DNA from: Actinomucor elegans | Lineage: Eukaryota; Mucoromycota; Mucoromycetes; Mucorales; Mucoraceae | Length of the DNA: 64,000 bases | NCBI GenBank assembly: GCA_026027325.1 | Contig: JAMSLZ010000001.1 | Coordinates: 4,216,001 to 4,280,000 of the forward strand | Direction of reading: 5' to 3' | Part shown: piece by piece, positions 33,101-46,384 of the stretch | How positions within the stretch are numbered: position 1 is the first letter of the stretch | Layout of the letters: the number at the start of each line of letters is the position of its first letter | Program-made: the position numbers and the translations under genes | The notes under the pieces: model-generated | Told to the model about the DNA's origin: nothing | Database searches by the model: none | What the model saw: only the letters and a program-made list of their open reading frames with translations

Positions 33101-35198
33101 GCCATCCCAACAGCCGCAACTATTCCAGCAAATGAGACTCTTGTGGTGAGACTGATGGGTACCCCTCTCGAAACTGGTTCTCTAGTCATTCGGGGCTGTA
33201 TTATCAAGATCACCGGCTTTGCTGAACAAGAATTTCTGAACGAAAAACCAGAGATTAAGAAAGTAGAGCAACCAAAGAATAGCAAAGATATCATTCAACC
33301 ATCGAAAGAGTCTGAAAGATTCAAATATAGGTTAGATGTCAGAGTGTTATTTCATGTAAACTGTTTGCTAAACTCTTTGTTAGTGGTCTTCAAGCTTTAT
33401 GCAAATCTACCGAAACAGGCAAGTCATTATAACCGAAAGCCATATTATAGCATCCTCATTATTTTGAACATTAGGCGATAAAGGAGCCATTAGTACAGAA
33501 ACTGCCGAAAAAGAGCAACAAGAAGCATTAAATGTTATTGAAGATCAGCCTCTATTGAAGATCAAATCAACTTCATTATTACATGGCGCAGTCATGTTAT
33601 TTGAAGGAGAGATGACTCATATTACAATCGATGTAGAGAATATAGGCAATATACCTGTTGATTTCTTGACACTTTCGTTTACTGACTCGACTACCCTCCA
33701 TCCAAAGCCTATCAACCCTGAATTACCTACAGAAGAACAGTATGAAATTGAGTTATATACTAAAGGCACACCTGTATTCTCTTGGGAAGGATCAAAACAT
33801 GATAGCAATCAAATTGGCAAAAAGATCAATCTTCCACCCGGAGAGCGAACTAAAATTATTGTTAATATCTACGGCAAGCAAGGATGGTAAGACTGAAACG
33901 AACACATATACAAGCCATCTAAACGTTACCTCTATTTTGAAAGTACTGGTGGCGCGATTCATGTGGATTACGGCTATTTAGATAGAGCTATCAAAGACCA
34001 AACAGAAAATCTAGCTGAAGTAAATGAAGAATTGCCTGCCACTCTTTATACTAGACAGCTTTACTTGCCTATCATGATCACTGTATATCAAAACTTGGAA
34101 CCTCTGAATTGGGATGTACTGTATCTTCGCGACAATATGACTGTAACAAAGCCAATGGTGGATAGAGCCATAGAGAATATCAGTAAATTAGACATCCAGA
34201 ATATTCACACAACCGAACAGCCAGTAGAAGAGTTACTGGTGATTACACAACAAGCAAACGATGACAATGATAAGAATCCTTATTGTTTGTTGACTCTTGA
34301 CGTACGAAATACATGGACTGTGCCTTTTGATGTAGAATTTGTTGTGGATAATACAGGCGATGAGGCAGACAAGAGTAAAAGCAATGCATTGAAATCTGTG
34401 TTAACTATTCAACCAGGATTAACAAAAAGGTAACTAGTAGCTACTAACTTGTCTACTGTGAGTTAACTCTTGGGTAATAGGATCGTATTGCCTCTTAAAA
34501 AGCTATTCTTATCATCTGAACAGAGACTACAACCCATTCCCACCTTTGAACCCAACAAGCAATTCGTCGTATCACAAGCGCCAAAGATGGCCCCAGAGCA
34601 AGAACGCGCTCGTTTACAAATGTTTTGGTATAGAGAACAGTTATTATCACGCGTTAAAGCAAGCTGGCAATGCCGTTCTTCTGGACGGAAGGGTATGATC
34701 TATTTGAGACCCTCATTGCGCTTAACTGGGTTGCAGTTGAGTGTATTGAAAAAGCAAGATATCGAGTTTATTGTCGACATGTCTGAAGAAAATACACAGA
34801 CTGTTGGCCATCGACAATTTGAGTGTTTAGTAAACTCTTTTGTTCACATGAACGTGACAATTGTAAACAGACAAGGTATAATAATATAGCTAGTTCCGTC
34901 CTAACTGATTATTAACGCTCTATTAGTTCGACCAGTGAAACTCATATTGCGTATTCAGCCCGTTCAAAGCTACAATGATGGAGCTAAAGAATATGACTTG
35001 ACCGAGAAGTTATTGATGCAAGGTGTTTCACAGTTGGTTCTACCTGAAATTCCTAGCAACGGTGAAATAACGCACGCCATTCCTCTGTGTTTCCTGTCTA
35101 GAGGTAAATTCGAGTTTTTGTATCATGTGGAAGACGTTCACACCCGTGAAATGTATTATGATCACGATTGGGCCTTTGTTAACGTCCTAGATGGATAA
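30161..35198 (+). CDS. TRS120: TRAPP II complex subunit TRS120/TRAPPC9
   Basis: Seventeen exons: 30161-30326, 30385-30500, 30562-30645, 30695-30862, 30917-31326, 31377-31494, 31550-32008, 32057-32276, 32329-32502, 32550-32872, 32924-33021, 33079-33330, 33384-33418, 33475-33886, 33944-34429, 34481-34875, 34927-35198; 1395 aa, all phases closing. The start resembles the family (MDLALDITSSCRVRVLLVPV). Conserved pieces include GRLPDAIKQYNEAIDM and SCMLYYTTVLL-like solenoid segments, then C-terminal Ig-like beta repeats. TRAPPII is the Golgi exchange factor for Rab11/Ypt31. The intron 33419-33474 has a GC donor (ACAG/gcaagt). A Ser/Asn-rich insert (about residues 210-265) interrupts the N-terminal part. 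Confidence 0.92.
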
Positions 35199-35824
35199 GT
35201 TGGAGTTTTAGAATTATGAATAAAGATTATTAGCTGCACGTATATAATATACTGTAACAAACTATAGGTTTTATTGCAAGTTTAGGAATGGACACCAAGT
35301 TAATCCCGAAATTGACCACATTCCAGTTAACGAGTGCAAACTATTTTCAATTTTATATCAAAAAGGCAAAATAAGCTTCAATTATTCTGTTAATGAGGAT
35401 AGTAAATTAACAAGAATACATGCAAGATTATTCAATTGAAGAAAAGGATCCGAGTAGATCTACCAATTGATCAGATACAACGGTTCATTTTGAACAACAA
35501 TCACTAGCCAGATGCATCTTTAACCTAAAATTAGCAGTGATCTCGTCGCGTACTGGTTCGGTGAATTGTCATTTCTCAATTAAAAAAAGTAAAAATTGTG
35601 CATTATTGGAAAACTGCATATAGGCCAAACACTTACACAACCTATCTGCTATTTCAATACCAACAATATCACCAACGATGGAAGAATGCAGAATAATCAT
35701 TTAGATAATACGGCAAAAGGATAATATTTATTTACAAAAAGATATAACAATGATAGATTAATTAGATAATAGTAGTAATAAGTTAAAAGGAAAATAGAGA
35801 TTGATGAGGTGGGTATACTTTATT
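35199..35824. other. Intergenic region between convergent TRS120 and CCH1
   Basis: About 625 bp, AT-rich, no coding exon recognised. Confidence 0.6.
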
Positions 35825-38800
35825 TTACAGGCCCTCATCTCTCAGCATGTCTAAAGAGCAAATGTTAGTGAATATTCGAATCTTTTTTTTTTTTTTTGTA
35901 AAAATAATTTACCAGACCAAACACTATGATGCATTGAATCCATTAAGCCCTCTGATAGCTCAGACGGCATTTCAACATTACCATCAATAAGTAGCCAATT
36001 TTGTCTAGAAGCAGGACTCATCAAGTTTGTAGGAAAAGGAGAGTATGGTGATAGAGCACTTGTAAAAGCACTGCGTCCTGTACTATCAAAATCTGTGTTT
36101 GGTGATGAAGGGATACTATTGGTGCCAGGAGCTACCATCAATGAATAGCCTCCACCAGAGTAAGAAGGATCATATTGATTGTCTGTTGAATATGTAGACA
36201 GAGGAGATCCAGGAATACTTGCTGACCCTGCAGTTGCAGGTGATGATAGTCCCACACTAGCGTGTGCATTATCAACAACAATACGCGGTACTATAGGATA
36301 GCATTAGTATGATTGCTACTGTTTTCAGGGTTGGTAGTTTACCTGGTGGTGATCTCTTTTGCTTAGCAATAGGTGAATTGAAATAGTCGATTGGGCTTAC
36401 TAGTTGATTGTTGGGAGAGCCAAATTCGAAATGACTAGCGTTTGTAGCCCCTAACTTGATTACTTCAGCTTCGTCTCGCTTTTTCCATAGTTCATGAATA
36501 CATCTGCGTTTTTGAATCTGAGCAAAAAAGAAACCAGCAGCTTTTTCCAGATGATACTCTTGTGTCATTTGTTCAATCTTTTCCAGACGCGCAATCAGTG
36601 GATCCAATCTAAATAGGAAAATAAAATAAGCAAGAGGTCGGATTATATCTTGAGAGAATTAAAAGATAACTTACGTTAAAGAGGTAGAGATATCAATAAA
36701 ACGATAAGACATGATGGTCAATACACTTTCAAAAGGTATGCCTTTCGAAGTTTCTGATCTAAGAATTTCCTATAGCAAATTGTCAGATATAAACTACGTT
36801 TATAAAAACTATTCACATACCTTGACACATAAGTTGTATTCCAATCTACGTCGCCTTATTTCTTCCCTGTCCATCTTGCTCACGCTTTTATTAATTTCTT
36901 GAAGGTTCAGATCAAAACTGGGGCCCTTAGGAAAGCTGACGTGAATAGTTGATTTTGAGTTTGTCTGAAGGGTTGAATTTAAAGGGTGGTCCTCTGAGTA
37001 GCATTTGATATGTTTTTTGATATTGGATACACTTTGCGCATCGTCATAGATTCTAAGCTGAAATCTTCCTGTAAATTTACGCAAAAGGGCTGCAATTTTA
37101 TCTTTTTGAATATAGCCGGTTCCTTCTGTGTCAATCTCTGCCCAAGCATGTTTGAACCTATATGAATAATATAATTATAAGTGCTGTTGAATGTAAGATG
37201 GGCATATCATGCTTACATTCGAAGGTCTGCTTTTGTGATATTAGTGAAACGAGTTCTGGTTTCGTAGGCATACTCAAAGTTGCTGATGATAACCTAATAG
37301 ATATGAGCGTAAATGACGTGCTAAAAATGTAGCAATGTGAACTTACAGCAGTAAAAAGATTCAAAAAAATATGAGTGCAAACAATATAGAATATATCAAA
37401 CAAAAAGTAAGCCCAAAACGGTGATCCACAGTCGTCTTCTAGGTAGTTTGAGGAGCTATTACAGTTGGGAGATTGAACTGTATAGTCTACTAGGATTGCA
37501 TTCTACAAGAAAATTGAACAAATTGATCTATAATGTGCATCATATTGGTTACATACCCATGCTTCACCCGTTGTTGCTCTTACAAGCAAGAGCAATGCGT
37601 TTCCATAGTCTCTAAAGCTTGAATGTGCTGTACCATAAATTCCATACTTGGTCAAACCAAAGAATTCCATAAATAACATGGCAAACAGACACATCACTAC
37701 CATGAATACAGCAGACACTTGGATAATAGAAGGCATGGATTTGCTGAATGCGATACTATTTAGTAAGAGCCAATCGATCATTAAAGTCTGGTACTTACGC
37801 AATGGTATGATAAAGAGTTTGCAAGGCGTCAATGCCCTCACCCAAACGAAAGGCAGCCATAATCAAGCAGTATCGTTCTACTCGTAGCGTCCATAAGTCA
37901 GGCATGGCAAAACGAAGAATCAAAAGAAATAGAGCACTGATAGCAATCAGACAATCAAACCAGTTCCATTTACTGCGAATCCACTACAAATTTATCAACT
38001 ATAAGTATCGATCAGTGATATCTTTTAGGTAGTTACCTTTTTCCAACCAAGACCTACTAGCTTGATAATGCATTCAAACACGTACACAACAGTGAAAGCC
38101 AGGTATGAATAATCTTGAGATTAATTAGACAAAGGACTGTTATTCAAAGCAGCAGTAACCTTACCTTGAGCGACTTCCAGCCAAGCAGGTTCGTTTTGGA
38201 ACTCACTGGCAATAGTGATGATATTCAAGCAGATAATAAACATCATGAGTCGATTGAATTTACCATGCTTTTCAATGACTAAATCATGACATATTTGCTT
38301 GATTTTTGATTCTGGACGAGATACTTTGATTGTGGGTTTCACATTGGAAAGCAAACGTTGCAGATCACAGTACTGCCGTTGAGCGGTAGTTAGTGTAGTG
38401 ATTCCATTTCGTTCCTTAAATTTTTCAATGATAACCTACATACATTTGCTTAGTCTTTTCTTTTTAAAAAAACTGAATACTGTTTAAATAATATTACTTA
38501 CACCAACAAAAAGCTGAATGGTACCTTGTGAAATGATCATGAATATGATATAGAATATAGCATGATATACAGCGGAAGCATTCCAGTGAAACTGGGGCTG
38601 AACATTTGGTTCTTTAGGGGTGCTCATTGCAGCAAACATGGAATCTACCCAACCTTCGGTGGAAGTCAATGAAAATAAGTGCTGTAAAGCAAGAGGAAAG
38701 CTATCATACGAAATAAATCCATTCTGAGGGTTCTGCCATACACGCGGTATCCACATAAAGATATCGACCTCTTCATCACTGCTGATATTGATTTGGTACT

Positions 38801-41800
38801 CGCCTAAACATTCACCACGTGTCAAGACAGCCTGGTCATTACACTGCCACATCAAACCACCAAAAATATTGACACCGTATACAGCAAATGGGATCAGTAC
38901 CAGAACAGTGAATATCAGAGCATCAAACATTAATGGAAACGCGTAAAACAATGCTACAAAGATATCGCGTACACCATTAAAGTATCGAATGAGACGCAAG
39001 ATACGCAAACTTCGAAAGGTACTGAGGCCACGAGGTGTTTCATCCTTTTCCATGAATATGGTAGCGATATTCAGCAAGATAACACACAAGTCCAATTGGT
39101 TCCAATGGTTGCGTAAATAAGCATTGGGAGTGAGCAAGAAGCCATCTGCAATAATACGAATAACAACTTCGATTAGGAACACAATACTCAGCGCAATTTC
39201 GATTTTATCATAGATATCTTGTTTAGAAGTGTCTTTTCTTAACATTCGCGTAGACGGTTCGTCCAAGATAACCATCAGAATACTGATGAACACACAAGCC
39301 ATGACCATCCAGTTAAAGAGGTTATGTTTTTCTGCTTGTCCATCATTACTGGAACCTACGAGCTTTTTACACCAGTACCTAAACCGGCTTGTATTCGAAA
39401 AGATGAAAAGGGAATTCACCACTGGAGCTGCCTCTTTTCTTGCTTGTCGGTTTTCTTCGGCTGCAATTACATCGTAATCTTCTGGTAAGTCTTCTGTATC
39501 TTGAATAAAAGGATTGCTTTTGAAAGAGATGAGAATCAAGGGATATGGGGAGGGGGAAAGATAAACACTTACATTGGAACTGCTTTGATGCTCGTTGTCT
39601 TTTTCAAGAAAGGTATTCGCTGGCGAATTCTATGAAACAGGACTGTGATTCTGCTCTCAATCCAAGAAGGTGTCTTCAACTCTTGGGCACGACTATGATT
39701 TTTAGGCAAATCGGTTAGCAATTCAGTTATATCAGACTTGGACAAGGGCGCAGTCAAATTAGCAGGTAGCTCTGATATTTGCACGTTCTTATCATTCAAA
39801 TGGTATAAAGGCCGAAACAACTTCAATAAAATGGTTTCTGTTCTGTCTGTATCCTTGAACCGATGACGATGAATAAAGTCTTTGATCTGATAATGCCGAA
39901 TGTACTCGTCACTCAGCTCAAAGTTCTCGAGCACAACTGCAATGTAGAGGCCAGACATAATGTATCGGCCAAAAGCAAAATACAATGACAGGGCTACTGC
40001 AGCATAAATGGATCCTTGACCTGTTTGGCTAGCCATAGCATTATACAAGACTTGCTATACATTGATATATCAGCGAAAAAAGCGCAAGATCAATTCGTAG
40101 AATATCACTTACTGTCCATGTTTCACTTGTATAAACCACAATAAGTGATACAAATGATTCCCAGAAAGTATCAAAGCGATTTTCAGGATCTGTTACGTCT
40201 GCAATACCAGTAAAATCACCACCAAACATCTGCATAAACACAGTAGATGAAAGAGCAGTGGCTAATATGAGAAATACCATGACATAGATAACACTTTCAC
40301 CAGTACCTAAGGCAGCAGACTAAAGTTCTTTTTTAGTGATTTGATGCAAACAAAAAGCAAACGATCATTACCAAAAGCCTTCGGACACGTGGAATGCAGA
40401 TAAACAGTCGATATAATCGTAGAATCTGAAAGATAGTAAGATACTTGTAGACCCAAGAATCTTGGATCATGGGCAGTTGAATTACACAGGTAGTAATGAC
40501 CAAGAACAAGTCAAACAAGTTAGTTTTAGCAGACCAAAAAGCCATCCAATTAGGAGCGCCTATCATACGCAGTACGATTTCAACAGCAAACACAAACGTG
40601 AAGCCAGTTTCAGCATTGTCTATCGAAGGATCAGCTATCTGAATAAGACCTAATTACGCATGTACTCACCAATCATTTCCAATGTCTCTTTACTTGCATA
40701 AAATGATCTTAGACACATAAATACCAAGTCAAACATGACCAAGAACCCACCAAAATAAAAGAACGATCTGGTCTTCACAAGTGTTATAATCCAATATCTT
40801 AATCGAAGACGCGAAAGGCCCTCATCAGGTGAAGGAGCAACAACCCACATGGCTTCATCATCTAAACCTTCGGCATCACGTAGAATAGGATAGCCTTTCT
40901 TTTTAGCAGTAAATGCAGACACAGCGCTTTCTGCACGCACACGGGCAAAAGCTGAGGTAATCACGGCTAACAAACAAACAAACATATTAGTTTTACTTTT
41001 TGTGAATCTAGTATTGTATTTACCAAACAGCAAAAAGGTCAACACAAACGCGATAATGTATACACCCAAGCAATAATACAAGGCTGCCACGTTGGAATCG
41101 GCATCTTGGGTTTGATACATCAAATCCGTCCATAATTCCAAGGAAACAAAGGTATACACTGACAGAAGCGAGGAAAAGATGGTATCATAATTAACGAAAC
41201 CATAATTGGGGTTATTCACTGGATTTTCCATGCAGATTTGACCTGCAGCGCATATGTAGCCATGAAACCCGGGGTAGCTTGTTTGCTGGGTTTCCATATT
41301 GTATGCGCCTAACACTGTAGATCCGTTGAGATAACCCGAGCAAGACATAGCAGGCTCCACAAGTTGGACTATCATAATGGGATGAGTTATATGAATGTTA
41401 TTATACAAAAGATTACTTTACGCGTATTATCACTATCTGTAAAATAGCATCTACGAGAGAACACGCCTCGAAATGAGATAAGGCCCACAAGTGCAAACAA
41501 CAATAAGAAAAATAAGATAAGCCCTGTTACAGCCAGTAGGATATCCCAGCTTGTTTCTAACGATTTCAAAATGACAGCTGTACCAGGCAGTATAGACAGC
41601 AGACGTACAGGTCTCAGTGCACCCAATGACTTGAACAAAGAAAGATAAGGGTATCCAAAAATCATCAACACCATGTCAGACCAATACGACACAATAGAAA
41701 TCGCGTCAAAGCAATTACCAAAACTATTTAGATAAGCGCGATGATTTCTTTTGAAATCAACTGCCTCACTATCCTCGTCCTCTTCAATGGCTGTCGTGAT

Positions 41801-43397
41801 AGTATTGGTATCATCTGTTTGTTTGGATTTTTGAACAAATGAAAGGACTTGCAATAATTTGCGTTGCCATAGTCCAAACGTGGTCGATGCTGTAGAAGGC
41901 TTGGGGGGTATAATCAATCCATAAGCAATGATCTTACATATAGATTCGATACTATCAAAAAAGTAAGAACTACGATAAGAAAATATCACTATATATAGTT
42001 AATATTACCTGTAAAGGCACTGAATACATAAGATGGGGTAATGTGTCCACTGGCCACCAAACATTGACTTTTGATCGTTGGCTGTGATAGGTACACAAGC
42101 CAGTAGAAACCAGTGAAGTATCATTAACAACAAGATAAACATTTCTATGTGTCTTGAGGCGAAACATTGAGCATTTAGTTTTTAATAGTTGTATATATAC
42201 ATACCTCGATCTAATGAACTTCCAAGCCCATATTCGAAATGGATTATGGGGTCCAAACACAAAGAGCGAATGACCTTGTAATGGAAGAGGTTGTGCTTCC
42301 TCAGATAACGATATCGGTTTTTCCGCGGGTATTGGGGCAACTGGAAGCGGAGGTGGTATACCTGTGTCATTCTTGACCGAGGACTTCTTTTCTATAGTGT
42401 GATATGCCAAAGATTCATTATCAAAATCAAAGGATTTTTCGTCTATGCTTGCAGTGTTAGCTGATAAAAAGGAGAATCGAATGTTCTTGCTTATATGAGG
42501 TGAGGTTGCTTCAAAATCGGCCTTTTCGCTGGGATTCGTAACAAGAGCATCCTGATCTTGCGCTTTGATCACTGGATGATGGCCCAGATCAAAGATCTCT
42601 TTATTAGACACTTCCTTCGATTCTGGTGCACGAGAATTCACGACACGAATGACAGCGCAATACAGTAGATCTATCAAATAGTATTTGCTTTGATGATCTG
42701 CTCTGCGTAATGGCTGGTTTGGTCTTTCAAAATCATAGTTGGACCTGTCGTGGTATTTGCTATCCATATAGCGATGGTTGGCACTGTAAGCTCGCATTGA
42801 AACACTGTTTCGATTGGACGATCCGCTGACAGAGGTACCAGTAGTTTGCTTTGGTTTATGTCCTTTGGATGAACCAGAAGTAGTCGATTTAAACATGTCT
42901 AGGTCATAGCTCCATTCGCTATGACTTTGTTGATTTGGTAAAGCAGTAGTCATTGCTTTCTCGGGTTCACTTCGGTTCGAAAGCCGGGAAGAGCTCATTC
43001 GGCGGGACCGTAAGCCGCCATTGTCTTTTGGAGTCGAAATACCCAAACCGGCAGTAACACGTTCATCTACTGCAGCATTGGCTGAAAAGACCTCACTCGA
43101 GCGTTGTCTGTGCTTTTCTTTTTGTGATAACAGTCGATCCAGCTTGTTTTTTCTTTGTAACAAGTCCTTTGTAAGCGGCAAAGGTGTCGATGCTGGTATT
43201 GGGTCCGCTGCTTTTGGAGATAGTCCATGTGGTGGTGAAGAGTCTATGCCTATTGAGTGAATAGTAGGCTCTTGTGATGCACTGGGTTCAGTTAATATGA
43301 TTTGCGGAATCAGTGAGATTTCGCTTTGCTGTGATGGCGATGGCGGTGGTTTCCTCTCACTGTCTTTTTTACCAGACAAATTGTCGGGATCTACCAT
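35825..43397 (-). CDS. CCH1: Voltage-gated calcium channel alpha-1-type subunit CCH1
   Basis: Twenty exons: 42205-43397, 42009-42152, 41422-41969, 41024-41368, 40670-40966, 40372-40619, 40113-40319, 39573-40054, 38502-39516, 38165-38435, 38037-38113, 37799-37983, 37557-37755, 37347-37502, 37217-37293, 36821-37157, 36675-36769, 36343-36608, 35913-36290, 35825-35850; 2181 aa. A 400-residue Ser-rich cytosolic N-tail is followed by four six-helix repeats (about 400-760, 815-1045, 1170-1495, 1540-1790) and a C-tail with an EF-hand-like segment and a Ser/Pro-rich end. Pore motifs: SLELW, TSETW, STEGW, TGEAW, one Glu each. S4 of repeat III is basic (RSLRILRLIR); that of repeat IV is weak. Fungal CCH1 works with MID1 in high-affinity plasma-membrane Ca2+ influx. 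An in-frame ATG at 43571 would add 58 residues; 43397 is preferred. Confidence 0.92.
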
Positions 43398-44059
43398 TAC
43401 TCTTTGGTCGGGAATCAGGTATAAAGGTAGAAAGAAAAGAGGTCGGTGACCTAATATACGAGCGATGTTTATATATCGGAAAGAGTACAAGCAGCTTGCA
43501 GAGACAATTAGGACTCCGGGGCTACTAGTTTTGGCGAAGATGTTTCTGATTCCTCTGGTTAGAGGTCTCATTTTTCGCGTTTCGCGATCTTTAACTATTG
43601 ATAAGCTTTTAACTTTGTTGAGTCTATAATTTGTTCTATTTTAGCTAGATCATCAAAGCTACGCGTTTGATAATGATAATGAAAGAATTTTGATCACTGA
43701 TTCTCGATTTTGACAGCTCATTAAACCTGGATTATGGATCAACTGAACGGGCATATGAAGGTTCTTTATTACCGTTTTAGACTAAATGGATTAGTACCAC
43801 ACATATCACTGTTTGTTATTGTAAATGATCAACGATGAGCATTTCCGCCTATCCTAAGAGTTTCATGTACAGTAAATCTATTCAGTCATTGTACTAAAAT
43901 CAGTCTAAACACTTAAAAAAAAAGCGCATATATTTTCCCTTTGAATACAAAGTGTTTTAAATAAATAGATGCATCAGATGCTGCAAGACTCCAGATATTC
44001 TCTTTAGAATACTCTTTTATTTTCTATATAAAAAAATGGGACATGGAAAAATAACGGCG
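43398..44059. promoter_or_regulatory. CCH1 upstream region
   Basis: AT-rich sequence upstream of CCH1. The frame stays open up to an ATG at 43571, so an extended N-terminus is possible. No other gene seen. Confidence 0.45.
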
Positions 44060-44311
44060 CTAATTCCAATTTATGGAGCCACCAGCTTCTTTATGAAGAT
44101 CAATTAGTCTTTCAAACAATAAACTATCCTGTACATACAAACATCTAACCTTATACACGTACATACATGAGATAATCCCAAGATACAATATATCCAGTAA
44201 CCCAATAATGCCTAAAAAAATATCCACGTCATTGGCTACACGTGGCGGTCTTTTTATTGGGCTACTTTTGGCTGCAAATGAATACACGACAAAGCATAAT
44301 TGAAATGACAC
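44060..44311 (-). CDS. Possible 83-aa membrane protein, unrecognised
   Basis: Open frame with hydrophobic segments at residues about 1-14 and 29-53 (IFLGIIGLLDILYLGIISCM), a central basic patch (SSPIKRPPR) and an amphipathic C-terminus (LLFERLIDLHKEAGGSINW) that looks protein-like. It is divergent to HRD1 with only 45 bp between the two ATGs. A potential splice acceptor (ATTTGCAG) lies inside the frame just before the CCAAAAGTAG stretch near 44270, so the first residues could instead come from another exon. I cannot name a family. Confidence 0.35.
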   Translation of the reverse strand: MSFQLCFVVYSFAAKSSPIKRPPRVANDVDIFLGIIGLLDILYLGIISCMYVYKVRCLYVQDSLLFERLIDLHKEAGGSINWN

Positions 44312-44356
44312 TATACTTTTTTCTCAACTCTAGGCCATACCACATATATTCAAACA

Positions 44357-46384
44357 ATGAGACTGGCCGTGTATAGCTGTGTATCCTCTATACTGGCTAT
44401 TGGAGTGGTACTATCTGCAATGCACCAACGTTCAAACTTTTACGCTGCATGTATCTATTTATCGAAATCAAGCGCTTGTATGATGGTAAATAAAACTCCA
44501 ACAGAAATTAACTAGACTTTCCATTGACCTAAACTATAGATTCTATTAAACATGGGTTTAATAATTTCAGTGTTATTTGGAAAAGCTTTACAGCAAGTAT
44601 TCTTTGGTAGACTAAGAGCTATCGAAGTTGAGGTAAACCCGAGAATTGTATCGACAACATTGAAATTAACTTGGGTAATAGCATTTATATGAGAGGTCTT
44701 GGTATGCTGTAACTGAAACGTGTCTGGCCATGACTATCTTCCGAGAGGACTTTGATTTACAGTTCATAGTCGTATTCACTACACTATTGTTTCTCAAGAT
44801 ATTCCATTGGCTATGTCAAGACCGTGTTGAATTCGTAAGCAGATACAATGGATATTTAATTATTGGTTTAACATATATCTATCTAGATGGAACAATCACC
44901 TACAAACCGTGTTACTTTTCATGTTCGTATAGTGAATTTGCTGGCTTTGCTTCTGATTATCGACTCGCTATTAGCAAATCATGCTATTCATGTTACACTG
45001 ACTAAGGGACCCAATATGATGATTATGTTTGGGTTCGAGGTAATGCTCAAAAAACGATTCATATAGGCTAGAACTAACGAATGCCATAGTACACTATCTT
45101 GATATGCTCTATTTTGTCAACAATTGGAAAGTACATCCTTAATGTGATTGATATGAGGACAGAACAGACTTGGGAAGGCAAATCAATGTATGTGTTCTAC
45201 TTGGATCTTGTTACTGGTAAGCTTAAATAAGCAAGTGTCTTATAATGTATACTTACCTTTCAAAGACTTTTTCAAACTTGTCACGTACCTGGTGTTTTTC
45301 TTGTATATCTGCTTGAATTATCAATTACCTCTTCATATCATTCGAGATGTATATGTCACATTTAGATCGTTTATTCAGAAATGCAGAGATCTTTATCGCT
45401 ATAGACGTGCTACAAGAAATATGAATGAACTGTATCCAAATGCAACGCGAGAAGATCTAAGTCGATCCAGTGATAGTACTTGTATCATTTGCAGAGAAGA
45501 AATGCAAGTGATTACCGAGGAAGATATACAGGACAATCCTGAAGTAGCGGCTTTCAGAGGCGAGAATGAACAAAACTTAGATCAACCCAAGAAGCTACCT
45601 TGCGGTCATATTTTTCATTTCCATTGCTTACGTAGCTGGTTGGAAAGACAACAAACATGTCCCACTTGCCGAAGATCTGTTCTGGCTGAAGGTAACTTGA
45701 TTAGCTATCAGGTTTTGATCTTGCATACTAATTTTTGAAACAGCTAATGCAAGCGCACAACAATCACAACAACAGCAGCCACAGCAACAAGCGCAACAGC
45801 CAATACAAGATCAACCACTTGCCCAACAGCAGCCATTCCAGCAACAGCCATTCCAACAGCAGCCTTTCCAACATCAACCCTTCCAGCCTCAAAACACAAA
45901 CCAGCCTATATTCAATTCATTCTCTAATCCACCTATACTAACTCCCTTAACCACTGTAAATCAGTCAAGTCAGCATATGGATATACCTGGTTTCATACCA
46001 CTTGTTCCTCTAAATACTCATTTGCCATTCACAGACAGTAATAGTAGTAGTATACCGTTGGATATATCTGATCGTGATCTGCAAACATTATCTACAACTA
46101 CGCGAGAAGCCATGGAACAAAGATTAAAAGTATTACAAGCAGTGCAAAACCAGATACTGCAAGCCATGGAATCATTGGCTTTGGTATTGAGCGTCTTACC
46201 TACATCTACATCTCCCCAACAAACAGAAGGTTCAGCGCAAGATGCTAATCAAAATCCAATCGAAACTACAGTCGCTGAACAAGGGCAAGACGAAGCAGAG
46301 GCTATGGAAGATGTACAGCAGACCAGTACTGATTTATCTGAGAGACAAAAGGAAAAGATGCCTGATTATAACGCTACATTGTAA
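44357..46384 (+). CDS. HRD1: ERAD ubiquitin ligase HRD1 (synoviolin), RING-H2
   Basis: Seven exons: 44357-44485, 44540-44632, 44694-44834, 44887-45039, 45090-45216, 45266-45691, 45744-46384; 569 aa. Several hydrophobic spans fill residues 1 to about 255, including the conserved RSWYAVTETCLAMTIF. A RING-H2 finger follows near residues 295-355: CIIC, then a 40-residue acidic loop, CGHIFHFHC, and CPTC. The C-terminal cytosolic tail has Gln-rich repeats of PFQQQ type (coding 45750-45900) and a short acidic end. HRD1 forms the retrotranslocation channel and ligase for misfolded ER proteins. The first ATG is used; it matches the family start. Confidence 0.94.

Noticed and set aside
43398..43571. 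58-residue N-terminal extension of CCH1 starting at 43571
   Set aside because: The extension is hydrophobic and unlike the polar Ser-rich tail that follows; the ATG at 43397 gives a more typical start. Not excluded, only less likely.
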